Below, in pieces: positions 43,583 to 55,004 of a DNA stretch of 64,000 bases. This DNA is from Nemertoderma westbladi (lineage: Eukaryota; Xenacoelomorpha; Nemertodermatida; Nemertodermatidae), in assembly GCA_032718475.1 (NCBI GenBank), contig JAUCBJ010007700.1, positions 51,063-115,062 on the forward strand, written 5' to 3'. Under the pieces are notes generated by a model. It was not told the DNA's origin and did no database searches. It saw nothing but the letters and a program-made list of their open reading frames with translations. A program made the translations under genes and the position numbers. Position 1 is the first letter of the stretch; every line of letters starts with the position of its first letter.

Positions 43583-45387
43583 TAGTGCTACAAAAGAAAT
43601 TGAACTGTATAGTATCAATGTAGTGTCGGATCCTATTGTATCCCGGTAACAAAAACTTAATTTGTTTCCAGAATTACGACACCATCCCTCCACCTCCGCC
43701 ACAAAACTTTGCGTATTGATACCAAACGCTATGTGATCGTTGAATGGAGTACTGAATAAGTAGGCCTACAATAGGAAAAAATTGGGTGCAAAATGTTTAG
43801 ATTCACAAAAAAATGTGACTAATTTTTATTTTTTTTAAATATAATTGTAAATAAAAAAATGTATTTTGATGTCAGAAAGCTTCAGGCCCACTGGATTTCC
43901 AATAGCCGAGATATTCAACATTATATATTTGGTGGAGTAAATTTCCCCTCATCCATCCATATAAAATGCCCCACGCATCGATGCTCGCATGGTGACCAGG
44001 GTAATTTTCGTTTCGTCGCGTATGCTTTAAAAGGACTAGCCATCTATGGCGCATTTCTGCCTTACATCCTTAAATGGTATCTAAATGAGTACCAGTTTCC
44101 ACTTGGGAGTATAATTCTGGGGGGAGTTGTGATGCTGCGTGGTCGGGATGTTGACTCTTGGCCGACAGATAGGGATAAAATAAGAACTGGTTGCATACAG
44201 GGAGTATAGCGAATGTCAATGCCGACTCCTGTAGCACAATAAATGCAATAAACTACTGTAGAAATAATATCGGTTTATAAACAAAAAAATTATTTTGAGG
44301 CCTATGATTCGAAATGTTTACTAATTACTGACGGAAGTGCTGTAACGTTTGTGAAATAATTATTAAACAAACATTTTATGCTAGAGTAATTCTAAGGTCA
44401 GACTTTCTTTCCGCCAGAATTGTTATGTTTCGGGGCAAGACAGAAGAGTCAGACAGGGGCATACTCGTATGGCAGGCGGTCTAGACTTTTAGGCCTTTAC
44501 ACACATTCTACAGTAGTAAATGCAATAAGTGTATTGTTGTATGTAGGCCTACTTTTTGTGGGCCTGTTTCAAAATTCGCCTCGGCAACGTATGGAAAATT
44601 CGCAACTTTGGACAGCTGTAGTTAAAACAGATCTGACTTACTGTACAGTAGCTACTGTAGGGCTAACATATACCTGGGATTGGCAACTTATTCCAATGTA
44701 ACACATTTGATCATAGGCCAAGGCATTTCACACAACACATTTGGGGCACAGATGTATTTAACCAATACCAACTGTTGTGTACTATTATGTTTTTGTCATA
44801 TTTTGCCTTTATTTTCACTGTTTATATTGCCATAATAATAGGATTCTGCACGGAAGCAGGACAATTCGGTCCCGGACAATTCGGTCCGGACAATTCGGTC
44901 CCGGACAATTCGGTCCCGGACAATTCGGTCCCATTAATGTTGTGTTTTGGGACCGAATTGACGGGACCGAATTGTCCGGGACCGAATTGTCCGGGGTCGA
45001 ATTGTCCGGGACCAAATTTATTTGGTACTACTATACCATATAATGGTGAATATTCTAGAACCTTAAAAGATATCATTATATGGTAGCTAGTTTTTTTACT
45101 AGCTAGTATTTTTTTGAAAATAAAAAAAATTTACTTTTTTTTGTTAACATTATAACTTATGTTAGCTATGGTGTTTTTATGGAGCTTGTGAATTATTTAC
45201 TAGCTAGTAATAGTATGTATTTAAAATGTGTAAATGTTCCAATTTACAGTTTATTCAAAAAAAATGCGTTTAAATTTTGCATCTTGGCCACATTTAATTG
45301 TAGGACTACTGTAACCCAAGGGTCACAACTCTGTCATTAAGTCTAAGGAAAATTTGAATATATAATGTAGCTACAGTGTACTGTACT
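43583..45387. other. intergenic left flank of the BEL element
   Basis: Starts with the rest of R1 copy 3. No convincing gene: ORFs at 43859-44209 and 44420-44701 lack recognisable domains and have AT-rich, irregular codon use. Contains the hairpin array at 44859-45014. Confidence 0.4.
44859..45014. repeat. inverted pair of 15-bp tandem arrays (large hairpin)
   Basis: Five copies of GGACAATTCGGTCCC (one shortened by a base) run to 44932. After a 16-bp spacer, four copies of the complementary unit GGGACCGAATTGTCC (two with changes) follow from 44949. The arms could pair over about 65 bp. Confidence 0.95.
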
Positions 45388-46629
45388 TGTAAAAGCTTCT
45401 GTGGGATATAACTGGCCCCTTTTGCTTCGCAATCCAGTTTCCCCCCAGGCGCTGGAATACTCTAAAAAGGTTCTCTAACTGTATATATATTCCCCTCGCC
45501 CGCAAGGTACCGTTACAGGTGTTTTAACGGACATAAAAGTAATTCTGCTATATACGTGTTTTGGCGGACATGGTAAGGCAAAAAACCTGTAATGCACCAA
45601 CTACCTTTCACAGCTTAGCCGTGATGATTCATATTACGACATCTAACAGCTGGTTGCTGACATGGAAACAGCCATTGGACTCGTGGTTCTTTGTTTGGCT
45701 TGAGCCAATCAGAGCGATTTTTCCTGTCGACGTGTAGCTTTTCAGCCGATCATAAGGAGAGTGTTCAGTCTTACTGTTTTTACTTGTTACTTTGTTGTTA
45801 TTGCTGTCTAAGCCAGAAACACCGGCATTTTGGGAAGAACTCTAGTAAAACTGCTTAAATTATCGAAAGTATAAACTGTTACCTTAATTAATTAACTTAA
45901 CAAATCTTAAAATATCTCAATAACTCACTATTAATCATATTGTTTGTACTGTTATTTTACCGTCAGTTATTAATTGTACCTATTTGTTGATGGAAATATT
46001 GCTCTTTGGATAATACGGATAAATCACCCAAATTCCCAATTTTCTTGATACACTACAGGTTAGAGAGACCGGCTATACATAACAATTGCGATTTATATTA
46101 ATGTGGTGTGTATTGAATCCAATGTTATTTAGCAGACCCTACGTGAGTCAATTGCTGCTCTCTTTATGTGTGATCAAATATACTGACTGTCGGCAGAATA
46201 GTGTGTATGATTGTGATTGGTAACAAAGTATTTCCTAAAGAATACGCTTTATACTTCAATCATAAGCAGTATCGTTGCGTTTAGTATAAGTCTTAGTTCT
46301 GTTTAAATAGATAAAGCGCCACGTCCTAAAGGAACTGTTAATATTTCCCGAAAGCCAATAATATCTGTCAGAGATTAATTATTAACGATCTATCGAATAA
46401 TACAGTAGGTATACACTGCAACCTTACACTGCAATAATAAAATTTAAGCATCCGAATTCAGTCTCCCGGGTGTAGATCCATCGGGTGAATGATCGCGCAT
46501 GGGCTGACTTCGGCTAGTGTTTTGCGTATTAGCATAAAATATTGTCATATGCTAAAGTGGTTTTAATTAACTAAAAGACATATAAATTTTGGCAGGTTAA
46601 ACTGCTAAAGGTCTTCAAAAGCGCGAACA
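45388..46629 (+). repeat. 5' LTR (1242 bp)
   Basis: TG...CA termini. Compared with the 3' LTR I find two substitutions (GTCGACGTGTAG vs GTCGACATGTAG; GATTGGTAAC vs GAATGGTAAC) and 27 extra bases after GGTTAGAGAGA (46075-46102 region). Confidence 0.96.
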
Positions 46630-48844
46630 GTAACAGTTTACTTGTATTGCAGTGTAGGTATTAAATACAGTTTAATACTGTTCTGGCGAACAGTAACAGT
46701 TTATGATCTTATTGCAGTAAGCAATAAGGTTGCAAAATACCGTAGTGACTGGTAAAACTGAACCGGTACTCTGTAGGTCAGTAGGCCTAACTGTCATCAC
46801 CGGTACCGGTACTGCTGTACAAGTACATTTAGTATTATTCGATTTTGATTATTGTATACCGGTAGGTCTCGATATTAAATCGGGGACGCCTGGTTTTTAT
46901 TGGGATTTTACTTAGGTCTATTTCTGTCAGTTTTATTTCCTAGTAGGCTAATATTGAGCAGAAGGCGTGTGACCCTGCTCAGATTGTTCAGATAATTGTA
47001 GGCTGAGCTGCTGTCTGACTGTTGTTGAGTTTGGAGAGATTACGGCGTGTGTAGAGTTTGTCTGATAAAGTGCCGTTAGTAAGTTGGGGCAGCCATATGC
47101 GGTAAGGTCAATCCCCTCTTAAAGAATAAGTCGTACTACCGTGTTAGAACGCATACTAACTAACAGTTTCAGAGTCTGCATATATTGTAGTTTATTTAGG
47201 CTTGATCGTAGTCTGCCAGTGTTTTAGCCTGTGTTTGTTTGTGTGGTCTGTTCAGGTACCGTAATAGTTATTACTCAAATATTTGTAGGCTGGATTGTCG
47301 TCTAGCTATTTTTGGGTCTGAAGGGATTGCTGTGTGTGTAGAGTTGGTCTGATCAAGTGCCGTTAGTAAGTTGGGGCAGCCATAAGCGGTAAGGTCAATC
47401 CCCTCTTAAAGAGTAAGTCGTACTACCGTGTTAGAACGCATACTAACTAACAGTTTCAGAATCTGCACATACTGTAGTTTGTTTAGGCTTAATAGTAGTC
47501 TGCCAGCGTTTGGTTTGTATTTGTTTGAGTATTCTGTACGGGTAGCGTAATATTTATTATTCAGAGTTTATGCGATTATTCTCAACATTCATGTCCCCAA
47601 GTTTATTCCTACAGTAATTGTGCTTGTTATACATACCGTTATAGTTAAACTAACCCCAGTACTACATCAGGGCTGCTTGGCGTAGGTAAAGACTGACGAC
47701 TTTGTGCTTCGGTCACTCCAGCAGATGCCGTGGTTCTTTTAGCTGTTCAAGTATATTTAACTGCTGATTATTTGTTATACCGGTACTTGTACCTAATTTA
47801 GGGTTTAGTGTACAGTGCTTTCCGAAGTAATTAGTGTAGGCAGTATATTTGTGTTGTAAAGTGGTTGATAGGCACATTCGTTAGCTCTATTAGCTTCTGG
47901 GTAGGAACAATCCGTGATACATAACGTAGTACCTATAGCGATACGGTTATAGGTCGTCAGGCGGTGGTATTTTCCTATCTGGACAGTACAATATATTTAC
48001 TACTACTTATTATTTCAAATACCGTAGTACCCTGTCCGTTGTAATAACCAGAATTCTAACCCTTTGTTAGGCTGGTTGTAGACTTCCTGTAAAATTACCC
48101 TAAAAAATTCGTACGTAATATTTTTGTTGTGTTTAATTAGAGAATTAATCTCACCCGTATCGTAAGTAATTTGTAGTATTAAGTAACTTAGGTAAATTAG
48201 AATTATCAGTTTTAGTGTCAAATAAATAGCACTTCACTGAGAGCGTTCCGCTTCTGTGTAGTGACTCCCCCAGAAATAATAACATTTATTTCAAATATTG
48301 GCAAAACCCCTTTGAAACGGGTATATATCTATTATAAATCAAATCAAACGATTTATAAATAGTAGGCCTGCCATACGACAACTAGGTCTCACTATCAGTT
48401 GGACTACTGCTTAAATAACGGTAATAAAGTAAGTTAAAGTAACTAAGTAGCCCTAAAATATTCAGGAATTCAATTATTCTAAAAATAATTGACATACCGG
48501 TACTCACTATAGGCTTATTATATTTATCTCTATAAATTTGAGCTGAAATCATACCGGTACTCTGTAATTAATTCTAGTCCAGAATTATACTTATATACTA
48601 TAAGTGTAAGCTGTATACCGGTGTTCACTATAGGCCTATTATATATTTATATATATCTGTGCTAAATTTATATACCGGTACTCTGTGACAAACCTAGTTC
48701 ACAATACTTATATATATTATAAGTGCATACCGGTATTCTAATATACTGCAATAAATTACCGGTACTAGGCCAGTGGTTATACTGAATTACTAGACTTGCT
48801 TTAACTGTAACTATAGCAGTAAGCCTTCAACTGTATAACTAAAC
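46630..48844 (+). promoter_or_regulatory. long leader with two-copy ~288-bp tandem repeat
   Basis: A 2.2-kb untranslated leader. TGGCGAACAGTAACAG at about 46684 is a possible primer-binding site because it starts with TGG, but it lies 54 bases beyond the LTR instead of abutting it, so I am unsure. Two tandem units of about 288 bp (about 46996-47284 and 47285-47572) share GTGCCGTTAGTAAGTTGGGG, GGTCAATCCCCTCTTAAAG and CGTACTACCGTGTTAGAACG almost unchanged. Frequent TACCGGTA words follow up to the Gag ATG. Confidence 0.75.
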
Positions 48845-51397
48845 ATGTCTGACACTCAGCAAAACCTGTCAGACAGTCTGATCGATACCACTATTTGTGA
48901 TTCAGATAGGAGTGTGGAGCGAATAAGAAAGGAGTTCGGCTCACCTCCTACTGTAAAAAAGGTCATCCCTCCAGTAGTATCAGACCCTAGGCTAGTCCAC
49001 CATAGGTCCATCATAGGCACTCGAGCACAGGTAAAACGGGACCAAGAGGCAGCTGTCCTATCGCAGCAACATCTTGGTCAAGAACCTACTTCCCAGAGAC
49101 CAGATAGCTCCAGCAGTTCGGATACTGTAGAGCTGACCCCCGAATGCGGAGTGCAGATGGCTGCTACAGTCTACTCGGACCCCCTTCTTACTCTTCCCGC
49201 TGCAGTGCTAACTACTATATTCATTGCGGTGGAGGAACATCAAGCCGACTGGGCGAAGAATAAGCGAGCGACCCAAGATAATTACGCGGGATACGCCAGG
49301 GAAGAATTGATATCTATTGTTGAATCACAATGGAACTTTCCCGGACTCGGACTTCCGTTGGATATGTCCGAGGCTACTTGGGAAGATATACACAGGATGG
49401 GAGTGGCTAAAGATACAATGGATCCAGCTGTTTGGAAGAGATCGGCAGCAGGATATGTGCAGGGATTCTTCGGATCCTTGGAGCGATTGGAAGAACAACT
49501 GTTTCGACAACCTCACGGACCTCAAGAGCAGGAAGAACTGCTATATCAAATACGCGAAAGAACCCTACGCATTCGACTAATCCTCTCAGCCTTTGAGGAA
49601 ACTTCCAAAAGAAGACAGGACACGTCGCTGCAGGTTGCTGTCAAAACTTGGCTACATCGGGTAGATCTTAAAGTACAGGAAACAGCCCCGTGGAAATCCC
49701 AGCTGGCTGAGAGATCAACCTATGAAGAACCAAATGATGTCACCCTTGCTCAAGCGAAAAGCGAAGAGGCCGCCGAGAAACCGCGAACTAGAGACGCTAT
49801 CGACATTTATTTGTCCGACTATCAGCGATTCCTAGGAGACGAAGAGTTGAGGAGACGGCTGTCTGGACTTTCCCCTAATAGTGAAGGAACCAAGCTTGTG
49901 TTGGACTCAATCGACGCCGAAATGTTAGCTGCAAACCAAGCTGAATGTGATGAAAAACTCCGCCTCACTAGAGTCCGAGAAGAACAAATCAAGAAAAGAA
50001 GGATAGAGGAACAAAAAACGGCGGCTATGGCGGAGGCTATAGCAGATGCAGAAGCAGAAAGAAAGGTGGCAAAGGCAGTGAGAGAAGCAGAAAGGAGAGC
50101 ATCTGAGCAGACTACCCAACTGGAGTTGGAGAATCTGCAAGAGACACAAGACAGTATAAATAAACAGTTTACTGCTAATCAAATGCAGATGATGAGAAAA
50201 TCTACTCCCAAGCGCCAGGGGTACACATCATCGGAGGAAGGCGATACTACCGACCCTGAAGGCGGAGGAGATAGATCTCATCTAAGTAGGCGTAGAAAAA
50301 CATATTACCGTCGTAAATTGCCTGATTTGCCCCCAGCTGTTAAAAGACAGCTAACTAGCACAGATTTAGGTAGTGCAGAACCCATAGAACAATTTATCCA
50401 GGTCAAAAGACTCCCTACTATAGTCGATGAACCTGAAATAATTAGGCCTGTAGTTCCCAAAGTCACTTCTGTGCTAGAGACCCCTACACTTCCAGAGCTT
50501 AACTCTAAATTCCCTTTACATAGCACTACACTGCCTGTACCCGGTGGAACAGTTCATGCAAATACCCCTGTCCAGATAGCAGAGAGAGAAATCAATAATT
50601 TGTCTCCCGTCGTCCCGCGTCAGCCCGCTACTATGTTGGCGACTCCCGCTTCGGCGGTTGAGTGGGTGGAAGAGGGACGGCGGGGGATGAATCTTCTGCT
50701 AGGACAGATGCAGGAGACTGTCCACCAACTTAAGGGAACAGTGAGGGAAGGTAGAGCAGAGTTGCAAGAAGTGCAGCAAAGTATCGCGCTAGAACGCGAC
50801 AAATTAGTCAATATACAAAAAGGCATACCAATACCCCCTGTAACATTGTGTCAACCTGTTAGGTCTGAAGTATTACATGCGCAAGGTGTGGAGCCTACAT
50901 GCATCTATACTGCTAGTGAAGTTGAAACTCCTATAGCAAACCCTATTAAGGGTGATTATAGACCTGTTATTAATGATATTCCCTATAGACCTGATAATGA
51001 TCCGAGAAATTTATATACCGATAATTCGATATTAAATAACACGATGGCCCAAGAAAGCTTTACGCGTCAGATGGCTAGAACAGAAGCCCGCCAAGCGGTC
51101 AAAGTGGGAGAGATCGTCAAATTCAATGGAGACGAAATGAAATGGTTACCTTTCAACGAATATTACAAAGACAGCATACAGAACTCTGTGCTATCTAACG
51201 GAGAGAAACTTAGGTTCCTCATCAAGTGCTTGGAAGGACCTCCCAAGTTAATGGCGTTAAAGTTTATTGGACATCCAGAAGGATTAAGACAAGTTTGGGA
51301 TACATTAAACATCAGGTATGGTAACAAGGATAACATAGCTAAGTATTTGTATGCAAAATTAGTAGCCCCCGACACTTCCTTAGTAGCGGGATTATAG
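48845..51397 (+). CDS. BEL Gag, N-terminal and DUF1759-type region
   Basis: 850 codons open from the ATG in AAACATGTCTGAC. Residues 1-350 are charged and variable; about 375-450 is a strongly charged, coiled-coil-like helix (AEAERKVAKAVREAERR). A linker rich in Pro and Val follows. Residues about 750-845 hold the BEL/Pao Gag signature: VKFNGDEMKWLPFNEYYKDS, LSNGEKLRFLIKCLEG and YGNKDNIAKYLYAKL. The ORF stops at TAG 51395, but the next frame continues the same domain (IIEFSDEIQEICRQLDWL) from about 51391, so a 1-base frameshift truncates Gag before its zinc knuckles. No slippery heptamer is evident. The N-terminal extension is unusually long for BEL. Confidence 0.88.
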   Translation: MSDTQQNLSDSLIDTTICDSDRSVERIRKEFGSPPTVKKVIPPVVSDPRLVHHRSIIGTRAQVKRDQEAAVLSQQHLGQEPTSQRPDSSSSSDTVELTPECGVQMAATVYSDPLLTLPAAVLTTIFIAVEEHQADWAKNKRATQDNYAGYAREELISIVESQWNFPGLGLPLDMSEATWEDIHRMGVAKDTMDPAVWKRSAAGYVQGFFGSLERLEEQLFRQPHGPQEQEELLYQIRERTLRIRLILSAFEETSKRRQDTSLQVAVKTWLHRVDLKVQETAPWKSQLAERSTYEEPNDVTLAQAKSEEAAEKPRTRDAIDIYLSDYQRFLGDEELRRRLSGLSPNSEGTKLVLDSIDAEMLAANQAECDEKLRLTRVREEQIKKRRIEEQKTAAMAEAIADAEAERKVAKAVREAERRASEQTTQLELENLQETQDSINKQFTANQMQMMRKSTPKRQGYTSSEEGDTTDPEGGGDRSHLSRRRKTYYRRKLPDLPPAVKRQLTSTDLGSAEPIEQFIQVKRLPTIVDEPEIIRPVVPKVTSVLETPTLPELNSKFPLHSTTLPVPGGTVHANTPVQIAEREINNLSPVVPRQPATMLATPASAVEWVEEGRRGMNLLLGQMQETVHQLKGTVREGRAELQEVQQSIALERDKLVNIQKGIPIPPVTLCQPVRSEVLHAQGVEPTCIYTASEVETPIANPIKGDYRPVINDIPYRPDNDPRNLYTDNSILNNTMAQESFTRQMARTEARQAVKVGEIVKFNGDEMKWLPFNEYYKDSIQNSVLSNGEKLRFLIKCLEGPPKLMALKFIGHPEGLRQVWDTLNIRYGNKDNIAKYLYAKLVAPDTSLVAGL

Positions 51398-53379
51398 AGT
51401 TTTCCGATGAAATTCAAGAGATCTGTAGACAACTGGACTGGTTAGGTAAGTCGCATGAATATCAGAGTTCCATGGTTATTGGAGCCGTAGTCTCTACTTT
51501 ACCAAAGGATGGAGTATGTACACGCTGGGGCAAGAAAGTGTTGTACATGAATGAACAACAACGACGAAGTCCTACCATGGCTGATCTCATGTCTTTCTTA
51601 GATAGTGAAGTAAAATTACAACTCATAAGGCAGGCCAGAGAGAAAACATCGGAAAATAAGGTAAGTGAGAAACCCGATTCTAGGAGAAGGATAATACCAG
51701 TGTGTTATACTGACGACGGCGAAAGCCAAGCTTCTCAAGAAGAGGACAGCGGGAAAGACACAGCAAAATCTTACTATGACAACAAGACCTATAAAGACGT
51801 AAGTAAATACAAGTCTCGAACCAGTGACAGGAGAGAACAGGTAACAACAACTCCTCCTACGTCTCCTAAGAGAATTCACGGAAGAAAGCCCGAAGAAAGA
51901 ACGAGAGTGCATAACGTTAACCAAGTTAAGGTGAGTAACATCAAACCAAAATGTGCGCTGTGCGACGGGCCTCACCGTTTGAGTGCGTGTGCTGAATTTC
52001 TAAAGAAATCCCCTGTAGACAGACGTACAGTCCTGTGGAATAAGCGGTTATGCTATAATTGCCTCAGATCAGGACACCAACGGCGAACCTGTTACTCCGA
52101 CGTAAAGTGTGCAAAGTGTGGCGCGAAACATCACATCTTGTTACACAGTGAGTTCGAACGAGACAACCCGAGTCAGGTAAGTGAGCCCGAACTACATGTC
52201 CAATTCAGTGATGTGAACGACACTGACCAAGGTTCTGAGTGGGAAGGATTCTATACAGACGAATTCTCCGATACCAACGAATCCTGTTATCTAATAAATA
52301 CCACAGTGTATCGAGCACTTACGGATGAAAAGGACACTGACGAGTTTACTCCAACTCCTTTTGACAAACAACCATCTTGGAAAGTTCCAACTTCCAACAT
52401 AGGAATAAGAGAATTTCCTGTAGTGCAAGTTCGAGTTCATGGTCCCAACAAGAGTTACATAGTGAACGCCCTACTTGACTCCGGCAGCACAGGAACATTC
52501 ATCGATCAAGAACTAGCCGAAGATATCTTTGCTGGACAACCCAAGTTCCGGACTAAATTGAATATGTCAGGAATTATGCAGGTTTGGAAATCTACCCTAA
52601 CGGCAGATTACTATGTAGGTGTGTTGTCCACCCCCCAGGATAAGTTAGGAACACAAGGTATAAGGTCAGTAAAAATGGTGGCTATATAGAACTTTGCTAC
52701 TACTCAAGCAGAACCTTATAACTGGGACGAGGACGAGTGCATCCAACATCTTGAGATACCTCGATTCCAAACCGATTATCCTGGAGTGCAAATACTCATC
52801 GGCCAAAACGCGCATGAGGCGCTCGAGCCATTAGAGAAACGGCCTGCTCAACCACAGCCACTACAAACCTATGCGGTAAGAACTAGAGTAGGTTGGTACT
52901 TCACTGGCCCTTCCCGTAGAACTCTCAAAGAGAGATTACCTCAACAGCAGGTATACCAAGTAAAGGGGGAAGTGGAGAGCAGTGATGTGGACGACCCAAC
53001 TGAGGGAACACCATACTCCTCAGATAATGACGATATTAACTCCAATGTAGATCAATGGAGACATTGCCTTGGGACGATTAATCCAGCCGACATCGCTTCC
53101 AGAGGAGCAACTCCTCAAGAACTGATAGATACTCCAGGCTGGTTAGGTGGATCCGACTTCTTAAGTAAAGAAGAAGAAGAATGGCCTCCTCATCTTACCA
53201 CGGCGGAGAGTAGACAGGCCAAGGGAGCGGAGGAAGTAACACGACAGCCTAATCGCCCAGCTGGTCGCTTAGGTTTACTGGAAAGAGACCGAAAACTGTC
53301 CGGAAACCATGGAAGGCAGGATACTCTTCCTACGACCACTTCCCTAATTCGACAAAGATCTAGGGACTCCATAACGTAA
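51391..53379 (+). pseudogene. BEL Gag C-terminus, protease and pol remnant
   Basis: A continuation in a shifted frame, open except for TAG at 52687. It holds the end of the Gag fold, then a Cys/His region with three knuckle-like motifs (CALCDGPHRLSAC, CYNCLRSGHQRRTC, CAKCGAKHH). The aspartic protease active site LLDSGSTGTFID lies at about 52471-52506. After the stop the same frame gives LIGQNAHEALEPLE and VRTRVGWYFTGP, which normally end the BEL protease region. Near 53055 the text jumps to WRHCLGTINPADIASRG and WLGGSDFLSKEEEEWP, which normally lie after RNase H. So RT and most of RNase H are deleted, and no integrase follows. Confidence 0.85.
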
Positions 53380-55004
53380 TTATATATGGAGTGGGTGTGT
53401 GACTATATTATTTTATATTTTTTTTATTATTATTTTATATTTAGGTATGTATTATTATGTAATTTTATTATAATCGTTTTCTTTAATTTTATTTAGTAGA
53501 ATGTTATTTTAGAATATTTAGTAAATTAGTGCAATATATTAGTGTTTATTACGTATTTAATTACTTACAATATATTTAGTGCGACGGCAAGAAATAATTA
53601 TTTTTCTCTTTCCTTACTGTCCGTATTATATTATAAATGCGAGACTATAGTAAGATGACATGTCAGTACTTCTTAAAGTACAATAAAGCCACTACTATAT
53701 TTAAGTATTATTGGTAGGCAGAGTATTAGGAATGCAAAGTTCAGATCCTCGTGTCTCGGCTAAACCAAGCTCTGGGTAGACCTTGGAAACGACTTGCCTC
53801 TTCACACTGACATTGCTTCGTGCGATATTGCTCTTCTACCTTATAACAAATAATACATATAGTAGCGTGATGTCCCTCTAACAGTAGCGTAAATCGCAAA
53901 TAAATCTGTTAAACTTTTGACCATCTGTAATTCTAGTCGATTAAGATATCGTGGCACCCACCGATATACTTGAAAGACAAATTCTAGAATCAGTGGTTAA
54001 CGTCCCCAGACAAGTTCTGGAATAAATCGGTGCCCATCCTAAATATTAATTTAATATTTATTAAAATCTGTAAAATTCAGATCCGTTAACAATTCTAGTC
54101 GATTAAGATATCGTAGCACTTACCGATACTCTTAAAAGACAAATTTCATAGAATTAAGGATCCTATGTCCCCAGACCTGCTCTGGAATCAAATTGTATCA
54201 ATTTAACATCAAATAATAAAATTCACGGGAATAAATTTAAATTCATATTCGAATGAATTTCATAAATTGTCATTTGTGCAATTTATAACATTCCCAAAAT
54301 TCCAGTAATTAATAGATCATGGGAGCGGAGATTCATATTGAGTGTACTAGAGTGCGAGAATCTCCAATATATAGTCAATAGCCGATAAAATTTATAAAAT
54401 CATGCATAAAGAGGGTATTGACAACTAAAGAATTACTATTAAATAACATCCCAGATCTGTATGCATGAGAATTACCCTAATTCTACCGCTAGTTTTCCAT
54501 AATGTCACCATGGCAACACCCACGCTAGAATTAGAAGCAAGTTAAAGGAACAATAAAAAGCTTGCCCCATTGCGTAGCATAAGAGTATATATAGCGCACT
54601 ATTAGTATCCAAGGATACATAGTAATAACGTGACATTCTGGAAGACACTGACTAACGGACAAATGGCATGCGTGTGTGCAGTAAGTAATGATTGTATGGA
54701 ATTTGTGCGTTTATAGGTGAATGTTACTACTAAAGTGTGTTTACAGTAGCTAATCGCAATTGTAAAATAGCCCTAACTCTACCGAGATAACCTCAAGTGG
54801 ATTCAAGCCTTTGGGACGGACAGTGGTGGGACTTGTGTCGGTTATCGTTGTCGTGCTGTTGCTACATGTTGGCGTAAACACTGCGACAGCGGTACATCGG
54901 CGCTGAGAAACCCACTGTCCGGGGGCAAAAAGCCTAGTAGGCAGCGACGCCCGCTTGCCTAAAATATTAGCTTATATTGATATTAATAAACTCAGATAGC
55001 AGAT
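53380..55004 (+). other. non-coding stretch inside the BEL element
   Basis: AT-rich, without supported ORF. It contains a diverged direct repeat (53931-54030 and 54099-54195; CTAGTCGATTAAGATATCGT in both). Toward the right a TATATAG and TATCCAAGGATACA (palindrome) near 54595-54625 could be promoter-like, placed about 400 bases before the accessory ORF. Whether it drives a separate transcript is speculation. Confidence 0.5.

Noticed and set aside
43859-44209. 116-codon plus-strand ORF
   Set aside because: No recognisable domain; irregular composition within repeat-derived DNA; expected by chance.
46684-46700. Firm primer-binding site assignment for the BEL element
   Set aside because: It begins with TGG, but sits 54 bases from the LTR and I cannot match it to a specific tRNA without a search.
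51380-51400. Programmed frameshift in BEL Gag
   Set aside because: No slippery heptamer is visible, the shift occurs inside a conserved domain, and other lesions are present, so mutation is simpler.
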